NCBI RefSeq assembly: GCF_026420865.1
Contig: NZ_JAPCWC010000032.1
Coordinates: forward strand, 1 to 35,767
Length of the DNA stretch: 35,767 nucleotides
Direction of reading: 5' to 3'
Source of the DNA: Novosphingobium clariflavum
Lineage (GTDB): Bacteria > Pseudomonadota > Alphaproteobacteria > Sphingomonadales > Sphingomonadaceae
Each line of letters begins with the position of its first letter. The first letter of the stretch is position 1. A program made the position numbers and the translations under genes. Below the pieces are notes generated by a model. It was not told the DNA's origin and ran no database searches. It saw nothing but the letters and a program-made list of their open reading frames with translations. Shown here piece after piece: positions 14,560-21,890 of this stretch.

Positions 14560-14757
14560 ATGGCCCGCCGCACCGCCAACGCCGTCCATCCCATCGGCTG
14601 CACTTGCCGGGCCTGCACGCCTCGCCAATGCCGCACCGGCCGGACCGACCTCGCCATCCGGGGCGCCACCCGCGCCCTGCTCCTGATCGCAGCCGTTATT
14701 GCGATCCCGTTCATCATCGCGCATGCTCTCGCAGCCGCCAAAGGAGACAACAGATGA
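14560..14757 (+). CDS. Small Cys-containing membrane protein
   Basis: A 65-residue ORF. The N-terminal 30 residues are basic with three cysteines (CTCRACTPRQC at 14-24), followed by one membrane segment (ALLLIAAVIAIPFIIAHAL) and a short tail. It begins two bases after the GapR stop and overlaps the AlpA-like start by ATGA, so the spacing supports a real, coupled gene. The function is not recognisable. Confidence 0.55.
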   Translation: MARRTANAVHPIGCTCRACTPRQCRTGRTDLAIRGATRALLLIAAVIAIPFIIAHALAAAKGDNR

Positions 14758-14942
14758 CTATTCATGCGCCCGAGCGCCTGCTGAAAATCAGCGAGGTCAT
14801 GGCGCGTACGTCCCTGTCTCGCTCGCACATTTACGCCCTTATCAAGACCGGCGATTTCCCGGCCCAGCGCAAGCTGGGCCACAAATGCTCTCGCTGGGTA
14901 GAGACTGAAATCGACGCTTGGACGCGCGGCATCGCCGCATAA
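14754..14942 (+). CDS. AlpA-like HTH protein, likely excisionase
   Basis: A 62-residue AlpA/MerR-like HTH protein: LLKISEVMARTSLSRSHIYALIK, then GDFPAQRKLGHKCSRWVETEIDAWTRG. It is the standard AlpA pattern of prophage CP4-57 and P4-type elements, where AlpA drives integrase expression and excision. It is the last gene of the rightward early operon and its stop lies 5 bp from the end of the convergent integrase. An excisionase or directionality role fits this position. In-frame upstream sequence exists, but the start at 14754 is set by the ATGA overlap with the previous gene and the GGAG just before it. Confidence 0.85.
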   Translation: MTIHAPERLLKISEVMARTSLSRSHIYALIKTGDFPAQRKLGHKCSRWVETEIDAWTRGIAA

Positions 14943-14946
14943 ACCA

Positions 14947-16287
14947 TCAGCGACCGGGTCGCCCCGGCCCGGTCGCAGCAAACCGCATTGGCTGGCCGAT
15001 ATGGATTGCCGGCGGCCACATGTCCGCGAGCAAAATGTTCGCCCAATCCTCCGCGATTTCCCGCCGGCGCGGCATGTAAGCGGCGCGGTTATAAGCGCCT
15101 TCAACGTCATTTTCCGGCACATGGGCAAGCATCAGGTCGATGATGGCCCGATCGGGCGACGCCGTCTTGTGCCCGGCCGAGCGCCAGACGCGTTCACAGC
15201 GCTCATTCATGATCGTCGAAAACGCGGATCGGAAGCCGTGCGGCACATGCCGCTGATAGTACCCGGCGCGAATCAGCAAGGCTCGAAGCGTGTTCTCGCT
15301 CATTTGCCGATGGGCATGTCTGTCGGACGGGAACACAAGTTCCAGATCGCCAGTCAGCGGCTTCATCGCCCGCAGCACATCGACCGCCTGTGGAGCGAGA
15401 GGCACCAAATGATCGCCTTCCTCGTCTTCCTTCCTTTCCAGATCCCCTTTCATCCGGTGCGCCGGAATCCGCCACAGCGGCTCCGCGCCATCCAGATCTT
15501 CGAACTCGTACCAGCGCGCGCCATTAATCTCGTTTGACCGCACCGCCGTCAGGGCAAGGAACCGCATCGCCAGTTTCGTCTGTGCCCGGCACCGTTCCGC
15601 GTCACAGTCGACAAGCATCTGCCGCAGCGCGTGGAGATCCGTGATCGCCGGCTGTCGCTTCGCCTTCTTCTTCTTGGGCAGTGCCACCGCAAGGCTCGCG
15701 GCAGGATCCTTCGTCGCTAGGTTCTTCGCGATACCATAGACGAAGATGCCGCTGATCCGCTGGCGCACGCGGTGCGCCGTCTCCACGGCGCCGCGATCGA
15801 CGATCTTTTCCAGCAGCGCGAGGACGGCCGGTGCCTCAATATCCGCGATCGGCGTCTTCCCCAAAGCCGGGAACACGTCATTCTCCAGGCTTTCGAGAAC
15901 GTCCTTGGTATGGACCTTTGACCACTGCTTGGCCTGCAGCGCATGCCATGCCTTGCCAACGTCCTCGAACGTCGGCCGTGTGTCAGCCGGCGCGGCGCCG
16001 CGTTCGAACAGGTCTGTAGGCTTCGGCTCGATCCCTTTCGCCAGCATCGTCTTGGCAACGTCGCGGGCCGCACGGGCATCCTTCAGCGAAATCGCCGGAT
16101 AGATGCCGATCGTCAGGGTCTTTTGCGCAGGCTTGCCTTGAGCGTTGCGGCCGAACTGATAGTTCATTCGCCAGACCCGGCCGCCGACAGCGGAAACATG
16201 CATGTACAGCTGCTCGCCATCGGACAGCTTGTAAGCCTTCCCGGTCGCTTTCGCTCCGCGAACCTTGGTCTCGCTCAGCGTGCCCAT
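14947..16287 (-). CDS. Tyrosine recombinase integrase (P4/DUF4102 type)
   Basis: A 446-residue phage integrase that would insert the element at the adjacent tRNA-Ser. Residues 1-95 are the arm-binding DUF4102 domain (LSDGEQLYMHV, KTLTIGIYPAISLKDAR). A SAM-like core-binding domain follows at 105-200 and the catalytic domain at 215-420. The catalytic residues are Arg250 (TAVRSNEI), His350 and Arg353 (PHGFRS), His389 (LAHVPEN) and Tyr404 (NRAAYMPRRR). The start at 16287 has GGGGA about 7 bases upstream; in-frame ATGs exist at 16308 and 16413. It lies convergent to the early operon and 152 bp from the tRNA 3' end. It looks intact. Confidence 0.93.
   Translation of the reverse strand: MGTLSETKVRGAKATGKAYKLSDGEQLYMHVSAVGGRVWRMNYQFGRNAQGKPAQKTLTIGIYPAISLKDARAARDVAKTMLAKGIEPKPTDLFERGAAPADTRPTFEDVGKAWHALQAKQWSKVHTKDVLESLENDVFPALGKTPIADIEAPAVLALLEKIVDRGAVETAHRVRQRISGIFVYGIAKNLATKDPAASLAVALPKKKKAKRQPAITDLHALRQMLVDCDAERCRAQTKLAMRFLALTAVRSNEINGARWYEFEDLDGAEPLWRIPAHRMKGDLERKEDEEGDHLVPLAPQAVDVLRAMKPLTGDLELVFPSDRHAHRQMSENTLRALLIRAGYYQRHVPHGFRSAFSTIMNERCERVWRSAGHKTASPDRAIIDLMLAHVPENDVEGAYNRAAYMPRRREIAEDWANILLADMWPPAIHIGQPMRFAATGPGRPGR
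14950..14976. other. Hairpin between the convergent early operon and integrase
   Basis: GCGACCGGG - 9 nt - CCCGGTCGC, a perfect 9-bp stem that overlaps the last codons of the integrase and follows the AlpA-like stop by 7 bases. No T-tract follows on either strand, so it is at best a weak bidirectional transcription stop or an mRNA-stabilising stem. Confidence 0.4.
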
Positions 16288-16327
16288 ACCATATTCCCCG
16301 AATCGCATACCATAGATCGAACCATAT
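16285..16327. repeat. CATACCATA direct repeats at the integrase start
   Basis: CATACCATA occurs at 16285-16293 and 16306-16314 (21 bp apart, two helical turns), with a partial copy ACCATAT at 16321-16327. They overlap the integrase start codon and lie between integrase and the att site. Spacing and place suit integrase arm-type sites or autoregulation, but part of the repetition comes from two ATG-containing start candidates. Confidence 0.35.
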
Positions 16328-16438
16328 GGCAGAGCCGATGCATGAGAACAAACAGGGACAATTGCGGACGCATGAGCCACGCAGACGCGACGAAAGCCCC
16401 GGAAATCAGGCACTTACGAAGTTATGAGGAAAGGTAAA

Positions 16439-16480
16439 TGGCGGAGCGGGAGGGATTCGAACCCTCGATACGCTTTTGAC
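16439..16480. other. Probable prophage attachment site (tRNA-Ser 3' end)
   Basis: The integrase gene ends its upstream region directly at the 3' end of tRNA-Ser, the usual attB type for DUF4102 integrases. The duplicated core should be some part of the tRNA 3' half. The second copy is not in this window, so the exact core cannot be set; the coordinates give only the likely region. Confidence 0.55.
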
Positions 16481-16529
16481 GTATACTCACTTTCCAGGCG
16501 AGCGCCTTCGACCACTCGGCCACCGCTCC
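16439..16529 (-). tRNA. tRNA-Ser (anticodon GGA)
   Basis: Read on the minus strand, the acceptor arm GGAGCGG pairs with CCGCTCC, followed by discriminator G and an encoded CCA (16439-16441). The anticodon stem CTCGC/GTGAG encloses loop CTGGAAA, giving anticodon GGA for UCC/UCU serine codons. A long variable arm (a stem of TATACG with CGTATC-like partner) and a GGTTCGAATCC T-arm are present, as in class II tRNA-Ser. The 3' end faces the prophage, making it the probable integration target. Confidence 0.97.
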
Positions 16530-16560
16530 GCATGCACTGGAGACGCGCGCCCTAGCGTGC

Positions 16561-16575
16561 GCGAAAGGCTTTCGC
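16561..16575. promoter_or_regulatory. Palindrome between tRNA-Ser and the cyclophilin gene
   Basis: GCGAAAG-G-CTTTCGC, perfect 7-bp arms, in the 75-bp gap between the divergent tRNA-Ser and PPIase genes. It may overlap the promoter of either gene. No function can be assigned. Confidence 0.3.
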
Positions 16576-16604
16576 AAGCGTTCGTGGCATGCCATCACAC
16601 AAGA

Positions 16605-17534
16605 ATGCGCAAAATCCTTTTGGCCTCCGTGCTTTCCGCCTGTTTGACCGCCTTCATTCCCGCAGCGGAGGCCGCCCCGCCCCCCGCTGCGCCGCAGACG
16701 CCCGCCGACATCGTCGCCAAGGCCCCTGCCGCCGAGTGGAAGAGAATCGCACCGTCCGACCTGCTGATCATGGACCTTGCCGCCGATGCCGCCGGACACA
16801 CGCGCCGGGTGGTGATCCAGCTGATGCCGGCGCCCTTCTCGCAAGGCTGGGTGGGCAATATCCGCAAGCTGGTCGCCGCACGCTGGTACGACGGCATCGC
16901 GGTCGTGCGCGTTCAGGACAACTACGTCGTCCAGTGGGGCGATCCCGATGGCGAGACGCCGGGGAAAGCCAAGCCGCTTCCCAAGGGCCTGGCGCCAGTT
17001 CCGCAGAGTGAATACGTCGCCCCTGCCAGGGGACTGCCGAAAGACGCAAGCGGCGGCGGCGATGCATACGCCCCTCGCAATGGCTTCTCGGCAGGATGGC
17101 CGATCGCCGGCGACGAACAGGCATCGTGGCCCATCCACTGCTATGGCATGGTCGGCGTGGGCCGCAACATGGCGCCCGATACCGGCACCGGCGCCGAGCT
17201 CTACGTCGTCAACGGGCAGGCGCCGCGCCAGCTCGACCGCAATGTCGCGCTCGTGGGCCGGGTGATCTCGGGCATGGAGCACCTCTCCGCGCTGCCGCGC
17301 GGCACTGGCGACATGGGCTTCTACAAGACCGCGCAGGAGCGTGTGCCGATCCTCTCGGTGCGCATGGGCAATGAAGTGCCCGGCCTGCCCGGCTACGAAT
17401 ACCTCTCGACCGAGAGCCAGAGCTTCGCCGCCTATGCCGACAAGCGCGCCAACCGGAAGGACGATTTCTATATCCAGCCGGCCGGCGGCGTGGACGTCTG
17501 CAACGTTCCGGTGCCGATCCGGGAGGTCATGTGA
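16605..17534 (+). CDS. Divergent cyclophilin-type peptidyl-prolyl isomerase, exported
   Basis: A 309-residue protein with a Sec signal peptide (about residues 1-23, cleavage after AEA) and a cyclophilin-like domain. The landmark WYDGIAVVRVQDNYVVQWGDP corresponds to the cyclophilin YYDGT..HRV..F..QGGDP block, but several canonical residues differ. The later VGRVISGMEHLSALPRG is the matching family ending. It is much longer than a minimal cyclophilin, with an insertion around 110-165. It would act in the periplasm on proline isomerisation, though catalysis may be reduced. The start is chosen at the ATG that gives a clean signal peptide. It overlaps the next gene by GTGA. This is the first chromosomal gene after the tRNA. 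Confidence 0.82.
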   Translation: MRKILLASVLSACLTAFIPAAEAAPPPAAPQTPADIVAKAPAAEWKRIAPSDLLIMDLAADAAGHTRRVVIQLMPAPFSQGWVGNIRKLVAARWYDGIAVVRVQDNYVVQWGDPDGETPGKAKPLPKGLAPVPQSEYVAPARGLPKDASGGGDAYAPRNGFSAGWPIAGDEQASWPIHCYGMVGVGRNMAPDTGTGAELYVVNGQAPRQLDRNVALVGRVISGMEHLSALPRGTGDMGFYKTAQERVPILSVRMGNEVPGLPGYEYLSTESQSFAAYADKRANRKDDFYIQPAGGVDVCNVPVPIREVM

Positions 17535-17863
17535 GCGGCGAGATCGGCGGCGAGCAGCTGACCTACACCGGCACGCTCTGGCGCTGGACCGGCGGGGCGA
17601 ACGGCGGCACCTGGCACTTCCTCACCATCGGCGGCGAGGCGGGCGAGGCACTGTCCGGCACCGCGCTGATGCGCAAGCTGGAGGGCGTCTCGCGCGGGTT
17701 CGGCTCGCTCAAGGTCAAGGCGCGGATCGGCGACAGCACCTTTGTCACCTCGGTCTTCCCCAGCAAGTCCGACGGCGGCTGGCTGCTGCCGGTCAAGGCC
17801 AGCGTGCGCAAGGCCGAGCGAGTGGGCGAAGGCGACGAAGTCACCGTCGCCCTCTCCTACTAA
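17531..17863 (+). CDS. DUF1905 family protein
   Basis: A 110-residue cytoplasmic protein starting with GTG inside the stop codon of the PPIase gene. The beta-rich pattern (LTYTGTLWRWTGGANGGTWHFL, then GFGSLKVKARIGDSTFVTSVFPS and a C-terminal VGEGDEVTVALSY) matches DUF1905, a small family of unknown function. The four-base overlap implies translational coupling to the isomerase, an odd partner since one product is exported and the other is not. It ends 10 bp before the convergent RSH stop. Confidence 0.85.
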   Translation: MSGEIGGEQLTYTGTLWRWTGGANGGTWHFLTIGGEAGEALSGTALMRKLEGVSRGFGSLKVKARIGDSTFVTSVFPSKSDGGWLLPVKASVRKAERVGEGDEVTVALSY

Positions 17864-17873
17864 GGCTCGCTCC

Positions 17874-19967
17874 TCAGAGTCTTTGGGCCTCGGCCACGGC
17901 CTCGCTGGCGCGCAGGGCGCCGACGATGCGGGTAAGGTGCGCAAGGTCGCCCACTTCGAGATCCACCTCGTAGGTGCCGAAAGGCTCGTCGCGCTGGACC
18001 ATCTGCAGGTTGGTGACGTTGGCCCGGTTCGAGGCGAGGATCTGCGTCACTTCCGCCAGCGTACCCGGGCGGTTGTAGAGCACCAGTTGCAGGCGGCCGA
18101 CCGCACCGGTGGTGCGTTCGCCCCACGAAAGGTCGAGCCAGTCGGCATCGACGCCGTTGGCCAGCGTCAGACAGTCGATCGTGTGGACTTCCACCTTGTG
18201 GTCGGGACGGCGCAGGCCGACGATGCGGTCGCCCGGAACCGGGTGACAGCAATCGGCGAGCTCGAAGCCCATGCCCGGAGTCAGCCCCCGGATCGAAATG
18301 GCGCGTTCGGTGTGGGTCCATTCCGGCTCGTCGCCCAGATCGGCGGTGCTGCCCGGGACCAGCGCTTCCATCACCTGCCGGTCGGTCAGCCGCGCTGAAC
18401 CGATCGCAAACATGAAGTCTTCCTCGTCGCGCATGTCGAGGCGCTGGATCGCCGCGTCGATCGCCTTCTTGCCGATGCGGCCGGGCAGGCGCCCGGCGAT
18501 CTCGTCGAGCAGCTTGGCGCCGATCTCGGCGACTTCGGCGCGCTCCTTGGCGCGCACCGCGCGGCGGATCGAGGCCCGCGCCTTGCCGGTGACGACAAAG
18601 CCCAGCCAGGACAGCTGCGGTTCGGAATTGGGGGTCTTGATGATCTCCACCACGTCGCCGTTGGCCAGCCGCGTGCGCAGCGGCATGTGGCGTCCGTTGA
18701 TCTTCACGCCCACCGTCGCGTTGCCGAGATTGGTGTGCACGGCATAGGCAAAGTCCACCGCCGTCGAGCCCTTGGGCAGCTGGAACAGCGCGCCCTTGGG
18801 GGTGAAGGCGAAGATGCGATCCTGGTAGATCGCCATCTTGGTGTTCTCGAGCAGTTCCTCGGCGTCGTGGCTGGCATCGACGATCTCGATCAGGTCGCGC
18901 AGCCAGCCCACCTGCCCGTCGGGGCGGGCACCGCCCTGCTTGTAGGCCCAGTGCGCGGCGAGGCCGAATTCGTTGGTGCTGTGCATCTCGCGCGTGCGGA
19001 TCTGCACTTCCATGCGCATCGAACGCTCGAAGATCAGCGCGGTATGGAGCGACTGGTAGCCGTTCGACTTGGGCGTCGAGATATAGTCCTTGAAACGCCC
19101 CGGGATCATCTGCCAGGCGGTGTGCAGCACGCCGAGCGCCTTGTAGCATTCCTCGACATTGTCGGTGAGCACGCGGAAGGCCATGATGTCGGTGATCTGC
19201 TCGAAGGTCACATGACGTTCGGCCATCTTGCGCCAGATCGAGTAGGGGTGCTTCTCGCGGCCCGAGACCTCCACGTTGAGCCCGGCCTCGGCCAGCACCT
19301 GCTTGATCGACAGCGCGATCGCATCGACCTGCCCGCCTTCCTGGCTGCGGATCTGGGCGAGGCGGCCGGTGATCGTGGCATACCCTTCGGGCTCCAGTTG
19401 CTCGAAGGCGAGCATCTGCATCTCGCGCATGTATTCGTACATGCCCACGCGCTCGGCCAGCGGCGCGTAGATATCCATGGTCTCGCGGGCGATCCGGCGG
19501 CGCTTGTCCTCCTTCTTGATATAGTGGAGGGTACGCATGTTGTGCAGGCGGTCGGCCAGCTTGACCAGCAGCACGCGCAAGTCCTCGCTCATCGCGAGCA
19601 GGAACTTGCGCAGGTTTTCGGCCGCACGCTCGTTCTCGGTCATCACCTCGATCTTGGAGAGCTTGGTGACGCCGTCGACCAGCCGGGCGACATCGGGCCC
19701 GAACAGCTTCTCGATCTCCTCGATCGTCGCCAGCGTGTCTTCCACGGTATCGTGGAGCAGCGCGGTGATGATCGTCTGCTGGTCGAGCTTCAGTTCGGTC
19801 ATCAGCCCCGCGACTTCGACCGGGTGGCTGAAATAGGGGTCGCCCGAGGCGCGTTTCTGGGTTCCGTGTTTCTGTACGGTGTAGACGTAAGCACGGTTGA
19901 GCAAGGCTTCATCAGCCTGGGGCGCGTATTCCTTGACGCGTTCGACGAGTTCGTATTGGCGCAGCAT
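17874..19967 (-). CDS. rsh: Bifunctional (p)ppGpp synthetase/hydrolase (RelA/SpoT homologue)
   Basis: The stringent-response enzyme, 697 residues. The HD hydrolase domain has SHPVEV (His48) and LLHDTVEDT (His72-Asp77). The synthetase has GREKHPYSIWRKM (236-248), RFKDYISTPKSNGYQSLHT (291-309) and EVQIRT (320-325). The RFKD form of the RXKD loop is that of bifunctional enzymes rather than RelA. A TGS domain (FTPKGALFQLPKGSTAVDFAY) and a C-terminal ACT domain (YNRPGTLAEVTQIL) follow. It is probably the only long RSH of the cell, as usual in alphaproteobacteria. A palindrome (20023-20037) lies 56 bp upstream. No rpoZ gene precedes it within the window, unlike in many relatives. Confidence 0.97.
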   Translation of the reverse strand: MLRQYELVERVKEYAPQADEALLNRAYVYTVQKHGTQKRASGDPYFSHPVEVAGLMTELKLDQQTIITALLHDTVEDTLATIEEIEKLFGPDVARLVDGVTKLSKIEVMTENERAAENLRKFLLAMSEDLRVLLVKLADRLHNMRTLHYIKKEDKRRRIARETMDIYAPLAERVGMYEYMREMQMLAFEQLEPEGYATITGRLAQIRSQEGGQVDAIALSIKQVLAEAGLNVEVSGREKHPYSIWRKMAERHVTFEQITDIMAFRVLTDNVEECYKALGVLHTAWQMIPGRFKDYISTPKSNGYQSLHTALIFERSMRMEVQIRTREMHSTNEFGLAAHWAYKQGGARPDGQVGWLRDLIEIVDASHDAEELLENTKMAIYQDRIFAFTPKGALFQLPKGSTAVDFAYAVHTNLGNATVGVKINGRHMPLRTRLANGDVVEIIKTPNSEPQLSWLGFVVTGKARASIRRAVRAKERAEVAEIGAKLLDEIAGRLPGRIGKKAIDAAIQRLDMRDEEDFMFAIGSARLTDRQVMEALVPGSTADLGDEPEWTHTERAISIRGLTPGMGFELADCCHPVPGDRIVGLRRPDHKVEVHTIDCLTLANGVDADWLDLSWGERTTGAVGRLQLVLYNRPGTLAEVTQILASNRANVTNLQMVQRDEPFGTYEVDLEVGDLAHLTRIVGALRASEAVAEAQRL

Positions 19968-20022
19968 TTCCCGGCCAGCATGTCAGGATTTTTCGCAGCG
20001 CGACAAGAGGGCATGGCAGCAA

Positions 20023-20037
20023 GTGCAATATTTGCAC
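20023..20037. promoter_or_regulatory. Palindrome in the rsh/PilZ intergenic region
   Basis: GTGCAA-TAT-TTGCAC, perfect 6-bp arms, in the 255-bp gap between divergent rsh and the PilZ gene. It lies 56 bp upstream of the rsh start. The shape is that of a dimeric regulator's operator. No regulator is implied by the sequence. The rest of the gap shows no convincing gene. Confidence 0.4.
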
Positions 20038-20222
20038 GCACGCCCCTCCCGCCGGACGAGACCGCGCGCGGCCGATACGCCGCAATCGTTTACACAGGGG
20101 GTTTCTCCATAACCCGTTTAAATGCGCGGGAAGACGGTGCGGGCAGGATCGTCCTGGCCTTGCAAAGCGCCCCGTTCTTCGGCGGGTGCGGTCGGTACCC
20201 GCAAGGCGGGAGGCGCACGGAC

Positions 20223-20813
20223 ATGGGAAGCAATCTCGACATGGCGATCTACGCATCGATACTGGGCATGAGCGACCGGGAGATCGCCGAGGCCGCGCTG
20301 CTCCCGCAAGCCGCCCCGGCTCCGCTCCCAGCCCCAACCCCGCCCCTGCCCCCGCGCCGGGCCCGCGAACCACGCCTGAGGACACTGATCCGCGCCACCG
20401 TCGTCGTCACCCCCGATCCGGCGGCGGACCTCCATGCACGCCATCCGGCCGTGGCGCGCGGCGAAGACGGCCGATCGCTCCACGGGGCCATGCCCGGGCA
20501 ATTTCACGAGGGCATGCTGACCCTCGTGCGCAATGTCTCGGAGCACGGCATGTGCCTGGTCATGCGCGGCAATGCGCCCCATCGCGGCGAAAGCCTCTGC
20601 GTCTATCTGCCCGACGGCCAGGCGCTGCGCGGCGAGGTCCGCTGGAACGAGCGGCGGGCCTGCGGGGTGGAACTGTCCGAAATTCTCGATGTCCCCACCC
20701 TGGTGGCAACGACCCAGCGGCGGCACGATCCCGTCTGTGCAGCGCTCGACGAACGCTTCGACATGAGCTTGCGGCCGCCGCCGTTCGAACCGGCACCGAT
20801 GCGTTTCTGCTGA
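20223..20813 (+). CDS. PilZ-domain protein
   Basis: A 196-residue protein. The N-terminal 35 residues are helical with SDREIAEAALLPQ; a Pro-rich linker follows (about 38-58). The C-terminal part is a PilZ-like domain with TLVRNVSEHGMCLVMRGNAP, then GESLCVYLPDGQALRGEVRW and ACGVELSE. The usual RxxxR c-di-GMP motif is not clear (the run before the domain is RLRTLIRATVVV), so ligand binding is uncertain. I start at ATG 20223, with GGGAGG about 10 bases upstream; the frame is open far upstream because it lies antisense to rsh. It is convergent with ubiA. Confidence 0.75.
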   Translation: MGSNLDMAIYASILGMSDREIAEAALLPQAAPAPLPAPTPPLPPRRAREPRLRTLIRATVVVTPDPAADLHARHPAVARGEDGRSLHGAMPGQFHEGMLTLVRNVSEHGMCLVMRGNAPHRGESLCVYLPDGQALRGEVRWNERRACGVELSEILDVPTLVATTQRRHDPVCAALDERFDMSLRPPPFEPAPMRFC

Positions 20814-20844
20814 CACAGGGGCACTTTGCCCCGAAGCGCCGCTT

Positions 20845-21759
20845 TCAGAGGATTCCGGCGTTCCCCACCACCCAGCAGGCCAGTGCCATCACCAGGCCAA
20901 GGTCGCGGTTGGAACGGAAACGGGCCAGCGCATTGTCGCCGTCCGCGGTGTCGAGCGTAACGACCTGGAACGCCAGATGCAGCGCCACCGGCACGAGCCC
21001 GACCATCGCCACCCAGTCATGGCGCAGCATCCAGAACGCCAGCGCCCAGAACGCCACGGCAATCGTGTAGAACCCCGCCACGCCGCCGCGCACATGCGTC
21101 CCCATGCGCAAGGCGGAAGAACGGATGCCGACCAGCGCGTCGTCCTCGCGATCCTGAATCGCATAGATCGTGTCATAACCGATGCACCAGGCGATCGCCC
21201 CGGCATAGAGCGCCGCCAGCACTTCGAGATGATCGCTGCGGATCTCCACCCAGCCGACCAGCGCCCCCCAGGTGAAGACCATGCCGAGCCAGGCCTGCGG
21301 CCACCAGGTGATCCGCTTCATGAAGGGATAGGCCGCCACCAGCGCCACGCTGCCCAGCGAGACCAGCTGCGCCATCGGGCGCAGTTGCACCAGCACCACC
21401 AGCCCCACCGCGCAGAGCGCCAGCAGCCAGACCCATGCCGCCCTGGGGCTGACCATGCCGCTGGCGATCGGCCGCTGGGCCGTGCGCGCAACCTTGCGGT
21501 CGAGATCGGCGTCGACGATGTCGTTATAGACGCAGCCCGCACCGCGCATCGCGATGGAGCCGGCCAGCAGCCACAGGATCAGGCCCCAGCGGGCTTCCCC
21601 GCCCGCCAGCAGCACGCCCCAGGCACAAGGCCAGAACAGCAGCCACCAGCCGATCGGCCGGTCGAAGCGCGCCAGCATCGCGAAGGCGCGCGGCAGCGGC
21701 GGCAGGGCTGAAACAAGGCCGCGATGTTCGGTATCCGGGACGAGAAGAGAGTCGCTCAC
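20845..21759 (-). CDS. ubiA: 4-hydroxybenzoate octaprenyltransferase
   Basis: The ubiquinone-pathway prenyltransferase, an inner-membrane enzyme of about nine helices and 304 residues. The two Asp-rich motifs are visible: NDIVDADLD at 79-87 followed by RKVARTAQRP, and YDTIYAIQDREDD in the second half. I start at GTG 21759, which gives the N-terminus SDSLLVPDTEHRGLV; the upstream ATG at 21810 would add 17 residues overlapping the promoter region of the divergent peptidase gene. The family call is certain at the level of UbiA; 4-hydroxybenzoate as substrate rests on the typical length and motifs. Confidence 0.94.
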   Translation of the reverse strand: MSDSLLVPDTEHRGLVSALPPLPRAFAMLARFDRPIGWWLLFWPCAWGVLLAGGEARWGLILWLLAGSIAMRGAGCVYNDIVDADLDRKVARTAQRPIASGMVSPRAAWVWLLALCAVGLVVLVQLRPMAQLVSLGSVALVAAYPFMKRITWWPQAWLGMVFTWGALVGWVEIRSDHLEVLAALYAGAIAWCIGYDTIYAIQDREDDALVGIRSSALRMGTHVRGGVAGFYTIAVAFWALAFWMLRHDWVAMVGLVPVALHLAFQVVTLDTADGDNALARFRSNRDLGLVMALACWVVGNAGIL

Positions 21760-21890
21760 GCGATGCGGGCTACTCCATAAGCACCGCGCTGTCATGCAAG
21801 AACGTGACAATTACACACGGAGCGACGTTGCGCCCGGCAGGCGAACGCGCAACAAGGGCACCTCGTCGCTTCCAGGGGAACCAAACGAAG

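Noticed and set aside
1..16438. Second copy of the tRNA-Ser 3' end (left att site) inside the window
   Set aside because: I found no repeat of the tRNA 3' segment by eye; the left end is probably outside the window.
18687..20222. Very long open frame on the plus strand running into the PilZ gene
   Set aside because: It lies antisense to the certain rsh gene and is caused by high GC at third positions; only the part from 20223 has a domain and a ribosome binding site.
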